Source: Chara braunii (taxonomy: Eukaryota; Streptophyta; Charophyceae; Charales; Characeae). Taken from it: 24,196 nt of DNA. The stretch covers positions 433,707-457,902 of the forward strand of contig BFEA01000864.1 in NCBI GenBank assembly GCA_003427395.1, read 5' to 3'. Positions 19,847 to 24,196 of this stretch are shown here, piece by piece. Both the position numbers and the translations under genes were made by a program. The notes beneath the pieces were generated by a model that saw only the letters and a list, made by a program, of their open reading frames with translations, ran no database searches and had not been told where the DNA came from. Position 1 is the first letter of the stretch. The number at the start of each line of letters is the position of its first letter.

Positions 19847-21149
19847 GGAATGACGCCAAATGGCTGTAGCTCGAGGACGTGTGACGAACCAGCTTCTGAG
19901 CCTGCGCCATCTTCCGGATCCCCTCTCTCTCATTTTCTTTTCGAATTTTGCTCGGCTCAACAAGGCCCCTCCCTGTTTTTGATTAAAGATGCCTTGCTGA
20001 GACCCGTGTAAATTCTTGAAATTCTGTTTTCATAATCTGGGAAGTGCATGGGAAGTGCGTGCGCTTTAGTAAGCGCGCTAGGAATTTGGCCCGGCGGTTA
20101 GAAATTCCGAAATAAACGGAACCCGACGTGTCCTTTTTTTGCATGAATGTTCTTGAATACGTCGCGGAAAACTATGGGAATTTGGTGGGAATACGAATGG
20201 ATGTAGGACTGCCTTTTCCCTCGCCTACTTTATGCATGGATATGGTGATTTCAATTTTTGAATTAGCATAGGATTTAGGAATCTGTAACTGTTTTGGTGC
20301 CTCTTTTTGCATTTGTGATCGGCGCCATGCAAACGAGCTTCCCCCTTTCTGCTCCCCTCACCATCTTCAACACTCCCTTCGTGCCCGCGCTCACTCTCCT
20401 GTTGTAACCGTTTTTTTTCCTCTCTTTTTTTTTCTCTCTCTCCCCCGCCGTTCCCCGCGCCTTTTCTCTTTCTTGATCATCTGAATCTTGGATCCGTTTC
20501 GCGCTATCCTGCGCACCCCTCTCTCTCCCACCCTAAGTCCTACGCCCAAGAGCTCGATCGACCCTCTCCTCATTCCGTCCAGCCAAGGAGAGGCACCTTA
20601 TTCGCTGCTATTGTCGTTTAATGAGTTGATCGTCATTCCGTGCCCGGCAGTGGCGCCCCACTGGCCTAACACTCTGTGCAGCGATTGTTGTCGCTACGAG
20701 CGTTACCAAACAAAAGGCTTTCACTACCGAGTACGGAGTGAGGACAAACATAAGAAAAGAGCCACGCGGCTGAGACCCTCCACGTCAGATTCTGAGTTAT
20801 GCAATGAGCGGCGTCGGGATTTGATCCAGAAACGGGACACCAAATACGTACCCGCCCGCTTTCACGCAAAGTGAAGAGCAACGGCCCGATGGGAAGTTCA
20901 GCGATACTTTTTGGATTAAACTTCCCCGCGCCGTGCGTCCCGTGCGCGCCTTTTTCTCCCTCAAAACCCGCGCTGTGACGGACCCTCCCCCTTCTTACTA
21001 AGTCGGACCGGCACAGGGGACTTCAGTTCCCCACACTCAACTTTCCAAAAATCCTTGGCACACCCCATCTTGCTGCCTTTCTGGGCCACCTTTAGCAATT
21101 TAAACACTCCGAACGAAAGACAGCGCAGGGCGTGAGGTTGAGCGTCACA
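19847..21149. other. unassigned stretch with pyrimidine-rich tract
   Basis: No gene is recognised. It contains a hairpin GCGCTT-TAGT-AAGCGC at 20061-20076 and a pyrimidine-rich tract at about 20409-20470. A 128-codon plus-strand frame (20488-20874) and a minus-strand frame (20666-20881) show no family similarity. Confidence 0.4.
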
Positions 21150-21272
21150 GACGCCCCAAAGATTCCCCAAGGAAATGTTTTAACATCTTCTTTTCGTCTT
21201 CATCCCTGAGGATAGGTGGAACAAAATTTTCCTCGGGCGATTTACGTCCCCGAGGAGTGTCTAACGAGGCCC
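21150..21272 (+). repeat. dispersed ~130-bp repeat, copy 2
   Basis: It runs from GACGCCCCAAAG to GGAGTGTCTAACGAGGCCC. Shared blocks with the other copies are CCCAAGGAAATG, CCTGAGGATAGGTGGAA and the end motif. It contains an internal inverted repeat TCCTCGGG (21230-21237) / CCCGAGGA (21249-21256). Confidence 0.75.
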
Positions 21273-22100
21273 TTTCACGAATACGAGTAGCTAGTACCTC
21301 TTTTACAATTCGGGAAGGTATAGGAGTCTTGTCAAATGTAGTCTTGTCTATCTTGCCCTAGGTACTACAGGACCCCTGACAAAGCCGTACAGGCGACCGG
21401 CAGAAACACAGTGTAGGGTCCAATCGCCTGATCTGCGTCTGTTTTGTCACTAAGAATTTTTTGACGCAGTTACCTGCACTCGGTGCTGCTCTCGTTTCGG
21501 CATTTCCCTGTGTGGTGTGCCTTGTGTATACTGCATACTGTGTGCTCGAGCACTTGCGTGTTTTGTGCACCAGGCTGATGCTTGCACCACTGGGATTTTT
21601 NGGACCGATTACCACCTTCCCACCACACCGCCCATAATTGGGGGATGAGGGGNCGGGGGGGAGGGCGGGGGGGGAGGGGGAATTGATATGCGTTTCCTGT
21701 GTGGAAAATGTATGATGTCTTCTTTTCTCTTGGCTTGCCGGTGATGAGCATCCGGACTGGTGCCCCCCATAATAGAAAGGGTATGTGTGTGTGTTAAAAA
21801 AATNAAAAATAAAAAAAAGAAAGCCATGTACAATGTTGAGTAGGTTTTTTTTTTTCTTTTTCTTTTGGAAGACTGCCCAGGGTGTTGTAGAGGCCAAGGG
21901 CAAGACCCGCTGTGATTGCTGGNAGCCACAGCCAATGGTTGTCCTGACANGATAGGCCGCCTACCCTACCCAGGGACCTGGACCCACTAGCGAGGTATTC
22001 TACTTCGTGGTTGATGTTTTCGATCATNTGNGGCTGGGGGTGACAGGCGTGAACCTCACATCTCACTTTGCATCGACGGGCCCGCCTGATGCAGTATACA
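21273..22100. other. unassigned stretch, G-run and poly(A)/poly(T) tracts
   Basis: No gene is seen. It holds a G-rich run at about 21649-21680, a GTGTGTGTGT run near 21784-21794, A-rich tracts at 21797-21820 and a poly(T) tract at about 21846-21866. Confidence 0.45.
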
Positions 22101-22232
22101 GGGGCTCNTTCGACACTCCTTGGGCGCGTAAAGTCCNCGAGGAATTGTTCATTCCACTTATCCTCGGGGATGCAGTCGGCAAAAAAAAAGTGAAAACACT
22201 CCGAAGGAAATTCCTTGGGCTCCGAGGACTCC
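22101..22232 (-). repeat. dispersed ~130-bp repeat, copy 3 (inverted)
   Basis: The plus strand begins GGGGCTCNTTCGACACTCC, the complement of the end motif of the 21150 and 22428 copies. Blocks CTTATCCTCGGGGATG and AAGGAAATTCCTTGGG follow in inverted order. The minus-strand open frame across it (PEDKWNEQFL region) is probably fortuitous, though I cannot exclude coding in an intact copy. Confidence 0.75.
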
Positions 22233-22242
22233 CAGCCATTTC

Positions 22243-22288
22243 TTCCTTTTGCCCANGGGACCTCACGAGGTCCCTTGGGCAAAAGGAA
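22243..22288. repeat. palindrome with 22-bp arms
   Basis: The arms 22243-22264 and 22267-22288 are fully complementary, apart from one N in the left arm, around a 2-base AC spacer. The core CCAAGGGACCTC recurs at 19821. It lies ten bases from the end of repeat copy 3. Confidence 0.95.
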
Positions 22289-22427
22289 TCCGCGTTTCAC
22301 GGAGAGGAGCGGGCACATGGGTAGAGAGACGTTACCACCGANAATCTGGATCGTGGCGGCACCCTATTGGCTGAAGGCCTCAAACACATTTGATTTTGTT
22401 TTTCTTTTCTTTTTNCTTGTCTGACAT

Positions 22428-22556
22428 CGTTCGAAGGAAATGTCCTCGGGCAACGTCCCCGNGGACAGGTGGAANGATGNCGGGAATTTCCTTGAAACCC
22501 CCCAAGGAAACTTCCTTCGGCCCTGAGGACGCCCCAAGGAGTGTCGAACGAGCCCC
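22428..22556 (+). repeat. dispersed ~130-bp repeat, copy 4
   Basis: It runs from CGTTCGAAGGAAATG to the end motif GGAGTGTCGAACGAGCCCC. It includes self-complementary parts, GTCCTCGGG/CCCCGNGGAC and AAGGAAACTTCCTT. It has the same orientation as the copy at 21150. Confidence 0.75.
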
Positions 22557-23754
22557 ACAGTGGTGCTGATGAGAAAGCATCAAATATTTTTATCGATATT
22601 AAACGTTGACGTTGGCCGTTTTCGAGACTTCGCGCGTTGCTGTTTATGCCTTGACGTACTACAAAAAAAAANAAAAAAAAATTGTCTGTCAGACATGGCG
22701 GTTTCATTGCAGTCGGGACGTAGGGCCTGGCAACGTGAGGATAATACTGCACATGACTCTTCCTCGGCACAGTTCATTCATATTTTTTTACTAGTCCGAA
22801 TGAACCTCCTGAAAGCATCAAATGCCTGTGCAGTAATGCTGTCACACATAGTATGATAGTAGNATACTTGGCTAGTGGATCCAGATCCCAGGGCCCATAA
22901 ATGGGAGTCGAACCCAGATGCAATTAATGAGCAGAGTGAAACAATTCTGAATTACGTGGGCCTGTCAGGTCATAGATGAATCTCAAGACCATGAATACGC
23001 CCTGAGTATGCCCTCACCCAAGCTTCCACCCAAAGGACATCGCTGGAACACCAGATATGAAAACATGGATGGGAGACAATGAGGATGTCAACGTCGAGGC
23101 CACACATGTCTATGAAATGGAAGCATTCCTTGGCATTATATACAAGGACAAAGATTCCATTGGTCAAAAAAAGAAAAAAGAAAAAAGATGCCAGTGGTGC
23201 AGATGATGGCCCCTATAAATCCATTTTTGCACTGCAGGATATGCTGGAAGTGCCCTCCCAATCCGCAAAGTTGCGGCCCTCACCTTAAAAGAACTTGGTT
23301 GCAAAAGTTTTGGAGGGGTCTGCTACTCCTTTTTTATCTTCCTCAAAAAAAAAACAAAAAAAAAATTCCCAAAACGTCAGTTGCAGCCTGCCAGGTCCAT
23401 GTAGCGTAACCATCTGCCAGTTCAGAGACATCGCACAGCAGCAATGTGCCATGTGGTGATCGAACTCAGTCTGATGCTTGATGAAGAATCAGGCTCAATC
23501 AGCCCTTTTTTTTTCCTTTTTTTTTATTTTAATCCCGTGATAACAGCCCTGGTTTACGCCAATCAGCAATTACAATGTTCAGGGACGCTGGACGTGCTTC
23601 CAGAAGGTGCTGCTGCTCCCGATTTATAGATGGAGCCTTCCCGAGAATGCTAGTGGTGCCTGCTCTTATCAACAGCCCTGGCATTCACTCGGGTTGTTAA
23701 GGGGGAGGAAACAAAAAAGCGAAAAGGGTTAACTTCAGTAGAGGCACAAAAGAG
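22557..23754. other. unassigned stretch rich in poly(A)/poly(T) tracts
   Basis: No gene is recognised. A-rich or T-rich tracts lie at about 22662-22681, 23166-23187, 23345-23366 and 23505-23530, like tails of old retroposons. The minus strand at about 22919-22901 has GGGTTCGACTCCC, which fits a pol III B box, but no convincing A box or tRNA fold was found. Confidence 0.45.
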
Positions 23755-23885
23755 AGTTATAATTGCACTAGGGGGCAAGGTTGCAATTGCACTTCGGGCA
23801 ACCTACCTGGCCAGAAAGCTGGGTTGTATACATTGCCCAAACTGCAATTTGAAACTGTATCTTGGCCCATAGTGCAATTATAGTT
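23755..23885. repeat. 131-bp foldback element (MITE-like)
   Basis: The left arm from 23755 (AGTTATAATTGCACTA...) and the right arm ending 23885 (complement AACTATAATTGCACTA...) match at about 21 of the first 25 positions. They continue to pair inward (GCAATTGCACTTCGGGCAA against AAATTGCAGTTTGGGCAA), leaving a ~30-nt loop. The ends are AT-rich. No obvious flanking target duplication was found. Confidence 0.8.
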
Positions 23886-24196
23886 CATTTTGGTGACTCC
23901 CGCCTAGATTCCTCCTCCCCCCAAAAAAAGTCCTGGTTTACGGCTCTGCTCATAGTAGCTGGTCTATGAGTAGGTTGGCAACTATTATGCTTGTTTTCTC
24001 TTTAAACCACCAGTACCTGGCCCAGCTATCGGCCGCGGGCCTTCCCGTACACGTGCCGCAGCCTTAGGGGGGTCGGCCAAGGGAAGGCCCGGTCGCTGCT
24101 GAATGGCCGGGCCCCGAGCTTCAAGCCACGACACATAGGGGAAACTTGGGAAAGTAACCGAATTATCTAAGAAAAACGAAAGAAAAAATTAAAAAA
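23886..24196. other. unassigned right edge with an 11-bp inverted repeat
   Basis: The only structure I see is CGGGCCTTCCC (24036-24046) facing GGGAAGGCCCG (24081-24091), perfect over 11 bp with a 34-base spacer. No gene is recognised. Confidence 0.6.

Noticed and set aside
20805-20835. Second B-box-like sequence (minus strand GGATCAAATCCC)
   Set aside because: It has only partial match to the consensus, no A box, and no foldable tRNA arms.
22880-22960. Complete tRNA gene
   Set aside because: Only the T-arm-like motif is visible; the acceptor and anticodon stems do not pair.
1-24196. CRISPR array or bacterial defence system
   Set aside because: No regularly spaced identical repeats with unique spacers and no prokaryotic genes; the content is eukaryotic.

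Overview
The window looks like nuclear DNA of a plant-lineage eukaryote in a draft assembly. It has scattered single Ns, one 665-base N gap at 10332-10996, a low density of plausible genes, microsatellites, foldback repeats and one very large Ty3/gypsy-type LTR retrotransposon with a primer-binding site matching plant-type tRNA-Asp. From memory, the pol wording and the additional ORF resemble retroelements of the charophyte alga Chara braunii. That identification is an unverified inference.

Positions 1 to about 10.3 kb, and probably up to about 12.1 kb, are that retrotransposon on the minus strand. Reading right to left: 5' LTR ending at 10105, PBS at 10085-10102, leader, gag (9786-7910), aspartic protease (DTG at 7243-7235), reverse transcriptase (YIDDL at 5789-5775), RNase H, integrase (ending 3189), a 155-bp stretch with intron-like borders, then a second long gag-like ORF (3024-445) with its own coiled coil and zinc-knuckle relic. 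The 3' LTR lies beyond the left edge. All ORFs are broken by stops and frame changes. The third catalytic residue of integrase, Glu in the family, is Lys here. The copy is therefore dead by itself.

Positions about 10.1-12.3 kb hold LTR or LTR-adjacent sequence. It includes the N gap, flanked by an identical 37-bp sequence on both edges, and two diverged ~200-bp direct repeats exactly 534 bp apart.

Positions 12.4-14.85 kb are AT-rich and full of structured repeats: a (TA)n tract, two adjacent palindromes, five tandem ~122-bp units, and a cluster of at least eight small hairpins. The hairpins share a conserved 15-nt loop while their stem sequences differ but remain self-complementary. This is the most unusual signal in the window.

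Positions 14.85-17.6 kb contain nothing I can name. From 17.6 kb to the end there are a long (GA)n microsatellite, four copies of an unnamed ~130-bp repeat in both orientations, a 22-bp-arm palindrome with a second diverged copy, a possible first exon of a membrane-anchored protein with a decayed duplicate beside it, many poly(A)/poly(T) tracts, and a 131-bp foldback element. I found no convincing tRNA, rRNA, CRISPR or complete host gene.
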